In this document: positions 6,602-13,467 of the stretch, piece after piece
How positions within the stretch are numbered: the first letter of the stretch is position 1
Layout: each line of letters starts with the position of its first letter
DNA from: an uncultured Moraxellaceae bacterium
GTDB taxonomy: Bacteria > Pseudomonadota > Gammaproteobacteria > Pseudomonadales > Moraxellaceae
Assembly (NCBI GenBank): GCA_937928295.1
Contig: CALEYY010000144.1
Location: forward strand, 1-18,697
Reading direction: 5' to 3'
DNA length: 18,697 nucleotides
The notes under the pieces: model-generated
Databases searched by the model: none
Seen by the model: the letters and a program-made list of their open reading frames with translations, nothing else
What the model was told of the DNA's origin: nothing
Translations under genes and position numbers: made by a program

Positions 6602-8506
6602 TTAATGAGCCTGCGCCTTCGCAGCCCCCAGGCCGGTGTTCTGGCGCACATACAGCTCCGTCCATTTCTCTTCCGAGCGACGGTCACGGCCCCACAGCAA
6701 CGACCCGAAAATCACTGCTAGGAAACCGAGCGGAATCGAAATGATGCCGGGATTCTTGAGTTTGATCAGCGGCTCTTCCAGACCCACCATCGATGTCGTC
6801 TTGTCGGCGTACTTGACCAAATCTTCGTCAGCCTTGACCAGATCCTTCTCCAGCTTGGCCAGCGCCTTGGTGGCAGTGGCGCGCGGCTTGGCAGCGAGCG
6901 CAGCATCGGCCAGCTTGGCCTCCAGACCGGCGCGCTTCTCAGGGGCTTCGGCAATCAGCTTGGCAGCATCGGCCTTGACCTTGAGCGGATAAGTCATGTT
7001 TGGCGACACCATCACCAGCGAGATAGCCGCTGCCGTGCCGAGAATCATGCCAGCCATAATGCCGCCAGTGTTGCAACGCTTCCAGTACAGCGTCAGCAGC
7101 ACGCAAGGTAGATTGGCCGAGGCCGCAACCGCGAACGCCAGTGCCACCAGATGCGCCACATTCTGACCCTTGGCCGCGATACCGATGACAATCGCCATGG
7201 CACCCACGATAACCGTGGAAATGCGCGCCGCCTTGACCTGCTCGGCCGAGGTTGCATGCTCGCCGCGAATCACGCCCACATAGATGTCGTGCGCCATGGC
7301 GGATGCAGCAGCCAGCACCAGCCCGGCAACCACGGCAACAATCGTGGCGAATGCCACCGCTGCCACGAAGGCCAGCATGAAGTTGCCCATCATGGAGTCA
7401 GCACCACCACCCAAGTACTGCGCCAGCAACGGTGCCGCCATGTTGCCGCCCTTGTCGATCAAGGCAATGTCAGCTGCGCCCACATGGATAGCGGCACCCA
7501 TGCCCAGGAACAGCGTCAGCAGATAGAAACCACCGATGATGGCCATCGCCCAGATCACCGACTTGCGGGCTTCCTTGGCATTCGGCACGGTGAAGAAGCG
7601 CATCAGGATGTGCGGCAGACCGGCCGTACCGAAGACCAGCGCCATACCCAGCGAAATCTGATCCAGCGGATCCTTCAGATACAGGCCCGGCTCCAGGAAG
7701 CGCTGACCCAGCTCGGCGGCCGACATGCCATCGGCACTGTCGCCCAGCAGCTTGGCCACTTGGCCCTGTACCTTGGCATCACCCACCACTGCCGTCAGAA
7801 AGTCCGGCAGGCTGAAGCCGTATGGTGCCCAGACCAGCATGACCAGAATAATGGATGCAATCACCAGCAGAATGGCCTTGATGATCTGCACATAGGTCGT
7901 GGCCACCATGCCGCCGAACAGCACATAGGCCAGCATCAGCATGCCCACGGCAACCACCGACACTTCGTAGTCGATGCCGATCAGCGTCTTCACCAGCACG
8001 CCGCCGCCAACCATCTGCGCGGTCAGGTAAAAGGTAGACACGGTAATGACCGAAATAGCTCCGACAACGCGGGTTTTCTTCGGGTCATTGCGATAAGCCA
8101 GAATGTCAGCCAGCGTGTACTTGCCGATGTTTCGACACGGCTCGGCAATCACCAGCAGCACGGTGATGTACGCCACCAGCCAGCCTACGGAATACATGAA
8201 GCCATCGTAGCCATAGAGCGAGATCAGGCCGGCAATGCCCAGGAACGACGCCGCAGACAGATAATCCCCAGCAATCGCCCAGCCGTTCTGCAAACCGGAA
8301 ATGCCACCGCCAGCCGTGTAGAAGTCCGACGCCGAATGCACCTGCTTCGACGCCACGTAAGTCACGAACATGGTCAGCATAATGATCGCGCCAAAGACCA
8401 TGAAGGTCAGAAAGCGGAATTCCGGCGCCACGGCTCCCTCTGCGGCCCAGGCCATGGCGGGAACGCCCAACCCCAGCAAGCCGCCCAGCATTAACTTGGT
8501 ATTCAT
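6602..8506 (-). CDS. actP: Cation/acetate symporter ActP, with a charged C-terminal insertion
   Basis: The 634-residue polytopic inner-membrane protein belongs to the sodium:solute symporter family. It follows E. coli ActP along its length: an N-terminal signal-like helix (ending MAWA), DFYTAGGGISGLQNG at 61-75, AIAGDYLSAASFLG at 77-90, ADILAYR at 133-139, YVLFGGMVATT at 194-204, FGTAGLPHILMRFFTV at 292-307, and an ending TGLGAAKAQAH. ActP carries acetate and other small monocarboxylates inward, coupled to a cation. E. coli ActP has 549 residues; most of the extra length here is a Lys/Ala/Glu/Asp-rich, probably helical insertion at about 509-572, between two late membrane helices. The start overlaps the yjcH-like stop by four bases (ATGA), showing translational coupling. 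Confidence 0.92.
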   Translation of the reverse strand: MNTKLMLGGLLGLGVPAMAWAAEGAVAPEFRFLTFMVFGAIIMLTMFVTYVASKQVHSASDFYTAGGGISGLQNGWAIAGDYLSAASFLGIAGLISLYGYDGFMYSVGWLVAYITVLLVIAEPCRNIGKYTLADILAYRNDPKKTRVVGAISVITVSTFYLTAQMVGGGVLVKTLIGIDYEVSVVAVGMLMLAYVLFGGMVATTYVQIIKAILLVIASIILVMLVWAPYGFSLPDFLTAVVGDAKVQGQVAKLLGDSADGMSAAELGQRFLEPGLYLKDPLDQISLGMALVFGTAGLPHILMRFFTVPNAKEARKSVIWAMAIIGGFYLLTLFLGMGAAIHVGAADIALIDKGGNMAAPLLAQYLGGGADSMMGNFMLAFVAAVAFATIVAVVAGLVLAAASAMAHDIYVGVIRGEHATSAEQVKAARISTVIVGAMAIVIGIAAKGQNVAHLVALAFAVAASANLPCVLLTLYWKRCNTGGIMAGMILGTAAAISLVMVSPNMTYPLKVKADAAKLIAEAPEKRAGLEAKLADAALAAKPRATATKALAKLEKDLVKADEDLVKYADKTTSMVGLEEPLIKLKNPGIISIPLGFLAVIFGSLLWGRDRRSEEKWTELYVRQNTGLGAAKAQAH

Positions 8507-8817
8507 TGAGTAGCCTCCGCGTCGGCAACGATTTGCGCTGCCATCACATCAAATTCCTTGTTGGCAATGCGCGAATAGGTAATGGCCACACCCCAAGCCA
8601 CGATGAACTCAGACAAGGCAAACAGCAGCCCCACATTCACCGGCCCCCAGACTTGCTGCTTGAACAAGTCCTGGTGATAGGCCGCACCCAAGGGCAGCAA
8701 AAAATAGTAACTCACGGAGAAAAGCATCAGCCCGGAAAGTACGCGCCGCTTTCGGGCCACCAGTTTTTGAAATTGCGGGCTGGCGGCAATCGCCTCCCAG
8801 TTATGTGTTTTTGACAT
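8503..8817 (-). CDS. yjcH: DUF485 inner-membrane protein, YjcH-like
   Basis: The 104-residue protein has a soluble N-terminus (WEAIAASPQFQKLVARKRR), two membrane segments at about residues 27-48 and 60-81, and the typical ending YSRIANKEFDVMAAQIV. This is the pattern of E. coli YjcH, which precedes actP in acs-yjcH-actP; its molecular role is not established, though a partner role for the symporter is often assumed. AAGGAG lies six bases before the ATG at 8817. The stop overlaps the actP start. No acs gene is adjacent here: the next gene on the same strand upstream is a DEAD-box helicase, beyond a strong terminator. Confidence 0.88.
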   Translation of the reverse strand: MSKTHNWEAIAASPQFQKLVARKRRVLSGLMLFSVSYYFLLPLGAAYHQDLFKQQVWGPVNVGLLFALSEFIVAWGVAITYSRIANKEFDVMAAQIVADAEATQ

Positions 8818-8902
8818 CTCGTGCTCCTTTTTGATCTTCTACGAGCTGAGACTAAGCTTTACCACAAAGAGTGCTACGCGACTTTCGGATTAGATGAACA
8901 AC

Positions 8903-8950
8903 AGCCAGAACTGAAAAAGCCACCCGAAGGTGGCTTTTTCAGTTCTGGCT
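8903..8950 (-). terminator. Terminator of the helicase gene: 22-base perfect hairpin with UUCG loop
   Basis: The arms at 8903-8924 and 8929-8950 are perfectly complementary over 22 bases. On the minus strand the loop is TTCG closed by C and G, the very stable C(UUCG)G tetraloop. A five-T run lies in the distal arm (8914-8918 as A's on the plus strand). It sits 45 bases after the helicase stop and about 85 bases before the yjcH-like gene. Confidence 0.85.
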
Positions 8951-8995
8951 TTTTCAATATCGCGGGCTTTCTTGATCCGCAGATTCCGGGACAGC

Positions 8996-10375
8996 TTAAC
9001 GGCGAGACGGCGGACGACGCGCGCCGCCAGAGCTACTGCCACTGCCACCACTGCCCGGCCGCGGCTTGCGCGGTGCCGGCTCGGCGCCACTGGCACCATG
9101 AATGACCTTCACTTCAGGAATCTCGGCCAGCAGCTCTTCAGGCGGCCGCACACAGTCCAGCTTGCGACCAATAGCTTTTTCCAGCTCGGGAATCAGATGA
9201 CCGTCATCCTCGCAGGCAAAGCTGATGCTGGTGCCCAGCGTACCGGCACGGCCAGTACGCCCGATGCGATGCACATAGTCATCCGGCTGCTCGGGCAGCG
9301 TGAAATTCACCACATGGCTAACGTTATCGACATGAATGCCGCGACCAGCAACATCCGTCGCCACCAGCACGCTGATCTTGCCCTCACGGAAATTTTCCAG
9401 CGTTTTCACGCGCTTTTCCTGAGGCACATCGCCGGACAATAACGCGCACGACAAGTTATGCGCCTTCAGCACATCCGTGAGTCGGCGGGTCTGGTCACGA
9501 CGATTGGCAAACACCATCACGCGCTCCAGCTTCTGCTGGGTGATGAGGTTGAACAGCAGCGGAATCTTCTGCTCGGTGGTCACAATATAAACCACCTGCT
9601 CGACCAGAGCATTGGTGGCATGCTCCTGCTCGATTTCCACCGTGACCGGGTGATATGTCCACTGCGACGCCAGGCTCAGCACATCGCGCGTGAAAGTCGC
9701 CGAAAACAGCAGCGTCTGGCGATGCGTCTTTTGTGGTGTGAGGCGAACAATACGCTTCACATCCGGAATGAAGCCCATGTCGAGCATGCGGTCGGCTTCA
9801 TCGATCACCAGCAGCTCAACCTGATCCAGATAGATTTCCTGCTTGTTGGCAAAATCGATCAAACGACCCGGCGTGGCCACAATGATATCCACGGGAGCAG
9901 CAGCCAGTTGCTTGCGCTGCTTCTCGTAGTCCATGCCGCCCACCAGCGTCACCACCGACAGCCCGGCATATTTGCCGAGGTCGGCAGCATCTTTGGCGAT
10001 TTGCAGCGCCAGCTCGCGCGTCGGCGCCAGCACCAGCGCCCGTGGCTCGCCCAAGCAGCGTTCGTCGGATGGCGGATTTTTCAGCAGATCGGCGATGACA
10101 GTAATCAGAAACGCAGCCGTCTTGCCGGTGCCGGTCTGGGCACGGCCGATGGCATCGTGACCCGCCAGCGTAAAGCGCAGCACACGACCCTGAATCGGCG
10201 TGCAGTACTCAAAGCCGAGATCGGCAACGGCACGCAGAATCGGCTCAGGCACCGGCAGATCGTTGAAGCGCACCTGATGTGTCGCTACGACTTCCGCCTC
10301 GGGCACGGCAGCCTCAAGCACCACGACGGGCACTGTGCCTTCTTCTGGAAGAATGTCTATTTCGCCGATTGTCAT
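8996..10375 (-). CDS. DEAD-box ATP-dependent RNA helicase, RhlB/RhlE-like
   Basis: The 459-residue helicase has all core motifs: F37 and Q motif (RFNDLPVPEP to TPIQ), Walker A AQTGTGKT at 79-86, PTRELA at 118-123, GG at 146-147, TPGR at 168-171, DEAD at 192-195, SAT at 225-227, VATDVAGRG at 338-346 and HRIGRTGR at 369-376. The tail from about 434 is basic and rich in Gly, Ser, Pro and Arg, likely a disordered RNA-binding extension. It would unwind short RNA duplexes in mRNA decay, ribosome assembly or cold adaptation. The order of motifs and the tail suggest RhlB or RhlE, but I cannot decide between them. The ATG at 10375 starts one base after the stop of the membrane cold shock domain gene (TGATATG), so the two are almost certainly co-translated. 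Starts further upstream would overlap that gene and lack conserved sequence. Confidence 0.92.
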   Translation of the reverse strand: MTIGEIDILPEEGTVPVVVLEAAVPEAEVVATHQVRFNDLPVPEPILRAVADLGFEYCTPIQGRVLRFTLAGHDAIGRAQTGTGKTAAFLITVIADLLKNPPSDERCLGEPRALVLAPTRELALQIAKDAADLGKYAGLSVVTLVGGMDYEKQRKQLAAAPVDIIVATPGRLIDFANKQEIYLDQVELLVIDEADRMLDMGFIPDVKRIVRLTPQKTHRQTLLFSATFTRDVLSLASQWTYHPVTVEIEQEHATNALVEQVVYIVTTEQKIPLLFNLITQQKLERVMVFANRRDQTRRLTDVLKAHNLSCALLSGDVPQEKRVKTLENFREGKISVLVATDVAGRGIHVDNVSHVVNFTLPEQPDDYVHRIGRTGRAGTLGTSISFACEDDGHLIPELEKAIGRKLDCVRPPEELLAEIPEVKVIHGASGAEPAPRKPRPGSGGSGSSSGGARRPPSRR

Positions 10376-10376
10376 A

Positions 10377-10988
10377 TCAGAGCATCTGCACATCGTCGGC
10401 CTGCAGGCCCTTGTCACCGCGCTTCAGGAAGAACTCGACGCGCTCGCCCTCCCGCAGGGTGCGATGACCTTCGCCGCGAATGGCACGGTAATGCACAAAA
10501 ACATCGTCGCCATTGTCGCGCGTGATGAAACCAAAACCCTTGTTAGCGTTGAACCACTTCACGGAACCCTGCTCACGCGGGCCTTTGACGCGAATCGTGC
10601 GACTGGGGATGCTCAGCGCCAACAGCGCCAGAGCCGGGAGCAGAACCAGCACGACCGACGGCAGTTGCGCCGTGAGGCCGCCCTCACGCGTTGCCAGCGA
10701 CGCCAGAACGACAGAGGCAAAGCCCGTGGCCTGCAGCGTCAGCGTGAGGCGTACCGTGCGGCAACGCTTCAGATTGCGGGCGCACCAAAAAAACAGCGGA
10801 GCCAGACTGATATCGGCAACAGCCATCAGACGCACAGCGAATTCACTGTTGGCATCAGCAGGTAATGTAAAAGCGAGGGGAAAGAGTTTGAGCCAGAGGC
10901 TCGGTGCTACCAACATGAACAGGCCGTTCAGGGCATAGCCCAGACCCATCAAGGAAAAAAGCAGCGCAAGACCTTGTTTGCTACGCAT
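10377..10988 (-). CDS. Membrane protein with C-terminal cold shock domain
   Basis: The 203-residue product has two parts. Residues 1-130 hold four likely membrane segments (about 6-28, 51-69, 82-99, 108-126) with positively charged connecting stretches such as RNLKRCR. Residues 138-203 are a complete cold shock domain: GSVKWFNANKGFGFI with RNP1 at 150-155, RNP2 DVFVHY at 162-167, then RAIRGEGHRTLREG. The domain should bind single-stranded RNA or DNA and is predicted to sit at the cytoplasmic face. I chose the ATG at 10988; the open frame continues upstream but crosses the terminators and the cspA gene without recognisable sequence. The DEAD-box helicase follows one base after the stop. The membrane part is not one I can name; similar fusions may be annotated in related genomes. 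Domain calls are firm and function is inferred. Confidence 0.85.
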   Translation of the reverse strand: MRSKQGLALLFSLMGLGYALNGLFMLVAPSLWLKLFPLAFTLPADANSEFAVRLMAVADISLAPLFFWCARNLKRCRTVRLTLTLQATGFASVVLASLATREGGLTAQLPSVVLVLLPALALLALSIPSRTIRVKGPREQGSVKWFNANKGFGFITRDNGDDVFVHYRAIRGEGHRTLREGERVEFFLKRGDKGLQADDVQML

Positions 10989-11096
10989 GAAATAAAGACT
11001 CGACACACTGAACTCGGTTGGGCATCGGGCCAACACGCTACCAATACCAATAGCCGAGAATGACAGGTTGAGCCCGGCTCCCGATGCAGCAGAAAC

Positions 11097-11156
11097 AAAA
11101 AAAGCGGGTAAAGCCCGCTGACAGGGTTTGTGACGAGCCCGAAGGCTCATCACAAA
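11097..11156 (-). terminator. Tandem hairpins after cspA-like gene
   Basis: Two hairpins follow the cspA-like stop on the minus strand. The first has arms at 11144-11156 and 11127-11139 with one T-G wobble pair and a TTCG loop. The second has AGCGGG/CCCGCT arms (11114-11119 and 11103-11108) followed by seven T residues (11097-11103), a standard Rho-independent terminator. They separate the cspA-like gene from the membrane cold shock gene by 175 bases; any read-through would join all three genes in one transcript. Confidence 0.85.
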
Positions 11157-11163
11157 AGGTGCA

Positions 11164-11376
11164 TCAGTCCAGCGGCAGAACGTCTTCGGCTTGGAAGCCC
11201 TTCTGACCCTTGACGACGCTGAATTCGACCTTCTGGCCGTCCCGCAGGGAGCGGTGGCCGTCACCACGGATGGCGCGGAAGTGTACGAAAACATCTTCAC
11301 CAGCTTGACGCTGAATGAAACCAAAACCCTTGGCATCGTTGAACCACTTCACGGTGCCTTGCTCACGTTGCGACAT
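11164..11376 (-). CDS. CspA-family cold shock protein
   Basis: The 70-residue single-domain cold shock protein starts MSQREQGTVKWFNDAKGFGF. RNP1 KGFGFI is at 16-21 and RNP2 DVFVHF at 28-33, followed by RAIRGDGHRSLRDGQ and VVKGQKGFQAEDV. Such proteins are cytoplasmic RNA chaperones that melt secondary structure, often induced by cold. The ATG at 11376 has GAGG six bases upstream; a TTG four codons earlier is not needed. A promoter at 11485-11513 would give a leader of about 100 bases, in keeping with the long leaders of cold-inducible csp genes, though I see no proven cold box. The same domain, highly similar in protein and DNA, forms the end of the membrane protein encoded downstream. Confidence 0.95.
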   Translation of the reverse strand: MSQREQGTVKWFNDAKGFGFIQRQAGEDVFVHFRAIRGDGHRSLRDGQKVEFSVVKGQKGFQAEDVLPLD

Positions 11377-11484
11377 AATCAACCTCAAAAAACTCTGTAT
11401 CGGATAGCCGTGCGGCGGCCATCAAACTTTGGCGCACATGATAAAACATAGCGTTACGAGGTGATGAAGCCCACGGGCTCATTA

Positions 11485-11513
11485 ATTAAACACGGAAAGA
11501 CTGGCTAACGCAA
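11485..11513 (-). promoter_or_regulatory. Possible promoter of the cspA-like gene
   Basis: On the minus strand TTGCGT (11513-11508) is followed after exactly 17 bases by TTTAAT (11490-11485). The -10 matches five of six consensus bases and the -35 is weak. A start near 11478 would place a small GAGCCC/GGGCTTC-type hairpin at the 5' end of a leader of about 100 bases. This lies in the 156-base gap between the cspA-like gene and ctaB. Confidence 0.45.
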
Positions 11514-11532
11514 GCAAGACCGGCATATTTTG

Positions 11533-12450
11533 TCAAGATGCCCAGACAATCCAGACATGATCGATCAGCAGTGCCGCAAACAGCCCGAGCAAATACACCA
11601 GAGAGAAGCCGAAAGTCTTCATGGCCTGCCCCGGTTTGTCGCGATTTTTCAATATCCAGGCTTCGCGCGCAAACAGAAACGCGAATACACAGGCACCTAC
11701 CAAATAGATAATGCCGCTCATGCCGACCAAGTAAGGCAGCAGCGTGACCAAACCCAGCAGCACGGTGTAATACCAGACCAGCGTCTTGGTCAGCTCGATA
11801 CCGTGCGTGACCGGCAGCATGGGAATGCCGGCCTTGGCATATTCATCGCGACGATGAATAGCCAGCGCCCAGAAGTGCGGCGGCGTCCAGACAAAGATAA
11901 TCAAGACCAGCAGCCAGGCATGTGGCGACATTTCGCCAGTCACGGCCGTCCAGCCCAAGAGTGGTGGCAAGGCGCCCGACAAGCCGCCGATGACGATATT
12001 CTGCGGCGTGGCACGCTTCAGGTAGCGGGTATAGATGCCGGCATAACCGACCATGCCCAGAGCCGTAAGCCAGGCCGTGAGCGGATTCACCCACAGCGTC
12101 AGCACCACCATAGAGAGCGTTGCCAGAAAGCCTGCCCAGAGCAGCGCCGCCGGCCCCTGCATATGCCCCTGCACCAGCGGGCGCTGCTGGGTGCGCGTCA
12201 TCACCGCGTCAATTTGCTGATCGACCCATTGATTGATGACGGCAGCGGAGGCCATGCCGGCCCACAAGCCGATCACAGCCGCCAGATATTGCCACGGCGC
12301 AAGCAGTTCATGCGGCGCCAGCACCATGCCCACAACGGCGGTCACCATCAGCATGGCGACCACGCGCGGCTTGGTCAACGCCCAATATTCACGCCACAAC
12401 GAGGTGGTCTGTATTACCGGCACTGCGGCCATTTCAGCATCCTCGTTCAT
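11533..12450 (-). CDS. ctaB: Heme O synthase (protoheme IX farnesyltransferase)
   Basis: The 305-residue UbiA-family membrane prenyltransferase attaches farnesyl to heme B, giving heme O for conversion to heme A. It shows TKPRV at 26-30, the first aspartate motif with Asn73, Asp77 and Asp81 followed by RTQQRPLV, then NIVIGGLSGALPPLLGW, and the second conserved loop WTPPHFWALAIHRRDEY. About nine hydrophobic segments are present. The ATG at 12450 directly follows the ctaA stop (TAAATG), with no spacer; Met7 (12432) is an alternative. It is the last gene of the oxidase locus, followed by the cspA promoter region with no obvious terminator. The symbol cyoE is used for the same family; the heme A synthase next to it favours ctaB. 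Confidence 0.95.
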   Translation of the reverse strand: MNEDAEMAAVPVIQTTSLWREYWALTKPRVVAMLMVTAVVGMVLAPHELLAPWQYLAAVIGLWAGMASAAVINQWVDQQIDAVMTRTQQRPLVQGHMQGPAALLWAGFLATLSMVVLTLWVNPLTAWLTALGMVGYAGIYTRYLKRATPQNIVIGGLSGALPPLLGWTAVTGEMSPHAWLLVLIIFVWTPPHFWALAIHRRDEYAKAGIPMLPVTHGIELTKTLVWYYTVLLGLVTLLPYLVGMSGIIYLVGACVFAFLFAREAWILKNRDKPGQAMKTFGFSLVYLLGLFAALLIDHVWIVWAS

Positions 12451-13467
12451 TTAATGTTTTTCTTTTTTCAAGGCGTAGATCAAGGCTACCAGAATCTGCA
12501 ACAACACGGCTGCCCAGACATTATGGGCAACGGCATTCCACAGCGGCAGCTGAAAATGGACATTGGCCAAGCCCAGCAGCACCTGTAGCGATACTGCGAA
12601 GGCAATGGCGCCGGCAAACAGCCGATAGCGAATCGCCTGGGCATGCCGTGCCAGCTGCACGATCAGCAGCAACAGGGTCGCTATGACCAGCATGGCTCCC
12701 AGTCGATGCGCAACATGAATGGTGACTTTTGCCGCCGCACTCAGGTGTGGCGCAAATTCGTAGCTGACATCATCGATATGCGTCGGGCTGAAGGCTTCGC
12801 GCCACTGCAGCAGCTGCGTCCAGCCGGGCTGGCACACCGGCAGATCAGTGCACACTGTCGCGGCATAGTTCGAGGCCGTCCAGCCGCCCAGCATGATTTG
12901 CAGCACCACGACAGCCAGTGCAATCGTCGCTAGGCGCGTGAATCTGGCCACGCGCCAATCGCCCGTGCGCGGGAACGCCCGGCGCAAGCGCAAATGCAAC
13001 AGAAACAGCCCGGTCAAGGTGCTGAAGCCCAGCAGCAAATGCCCCGTCACCACAGGCGGATAGAGTTTCTCAGTCACCGTGAGCGCACCAAAGCCACCCT
13101 GCAGACACACCAGCGCCAGCAGGAGCAGGCCATGCCCCCAAGGCATGTCTGCTTCTTTTCGCCGCCACAGCATCAAGCCGGCCAGCGTCAGAATGACCAA
13201 GCCGATGCTGCTGGCAAAATAGCGATGAATCGTCTCGGGCCAGGCTTTGGCCGGCACCACGGTCTGGCCGGGAAACAGGGCATTTGCGCGCGCCAGCGAT
13301 TCCGGTGAGGTCGGCACGGAGAGATGCCCGTAGCAGGTCGGCCAGTCCGGGCAGCCCAGACCGGCATCGCGCAGGCGAGTCCACGCACCGAGCAAAATGA
13401 CGGTCAGCGTCAGCAACAAGGCCATCTGGGAGATGCGCACCAGTGTGCGCCGGTCGAAACTAGCCAA
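12451..13467 (-). CDS. ctaA: Heme A synthase, COX15/CtaA family
   Basis: The 338-residue membrane protein oxidises the C8 methyl of heme O to the formyl group of heme A. It has eight hydrophobic segments in two related halves, each with a cysteine pair (Cys39/Cys45 in CPDWPTC and Cys206/Cys212 in CTDLPVC). The heme-binding histidines are His81 (ETIHRYFAS), His143 (VTGHLLLG), His254 (HVAHRLGA) and His315 (VAHNVWA). The start is a TTG at 13467, which overlaps the end of the SURF1 fusion gene by eight bases and has an AAGG nine bases upstream. The next ATG (13425) would remove the conserved N-terminal start of the first helix. Heme A supply fits the aa3-type oxidase encoded next to it. Confidence 0.93.
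   Translation of the reverse strand: MASFDRRTLVRISQMALLLTLTVILLGAWTRLRDAGLGCPDWPTCYGHLSVPTSPESLARANALFPGQTVVPAKAWPETIHRYFASSIGLVILTLAGLMLWRRKEADMPWGHGLLLLALVCLQGGFGALTVTEKLYPPVVTGHLLLGFSTLTGLFLLHLRLRRAFPRTGDWRVARFTRLATIALAVVVLQIMLGGWTASNYAATVCTDLPVCQPGWTQLLQWREAFSPTHIDDVSYEFAPHLSAAAKVTIHVAHRLGAMLVIATLLLLIVQLARHAQAIRYRLFAGAIAFAVSLQVLLGLANVHFQLPLWNAVAHNVWAAVLLQILVALIYALKKEKH

Noticed and set aside
7151..8494. A 447-codon plus-strand open frame antisense to actP
   Set aside because: Its low-complexity His/Arg/Gln composition is that of a shadow frame, and actP is clearly real on the minus strand.
8830..8880. Possible sigma54 promoter in front of the yjcH-like gene
   Set aside because: A TAGCAC-N4-TGTG stretch on the minus strand resembles the -24/-12 pattern but lacks the invariant GG at -24.
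9458..10525. A 355-codon plus-strand open frame antisense to the helicase gene
   Set aside because: No recognisable domain or ribosome binding site; the opposite strand encodes an intact DEAD-box helicase.
10989..11336. Upstream extension of the membrane cold shock protein frame
   Set aside because: It crosses two hairpin terminators and the cspA-like gene in another frame and shows no conserved sequence; the ATG at 10988 starts directly before the first membrane helix.
11530..12588. A 352-codon plus-strand open frame antisense to ctaB
   Set aside because: Gln/His/Arg-rich shadow without family features; ctaB motifs are intact on the minus strand.
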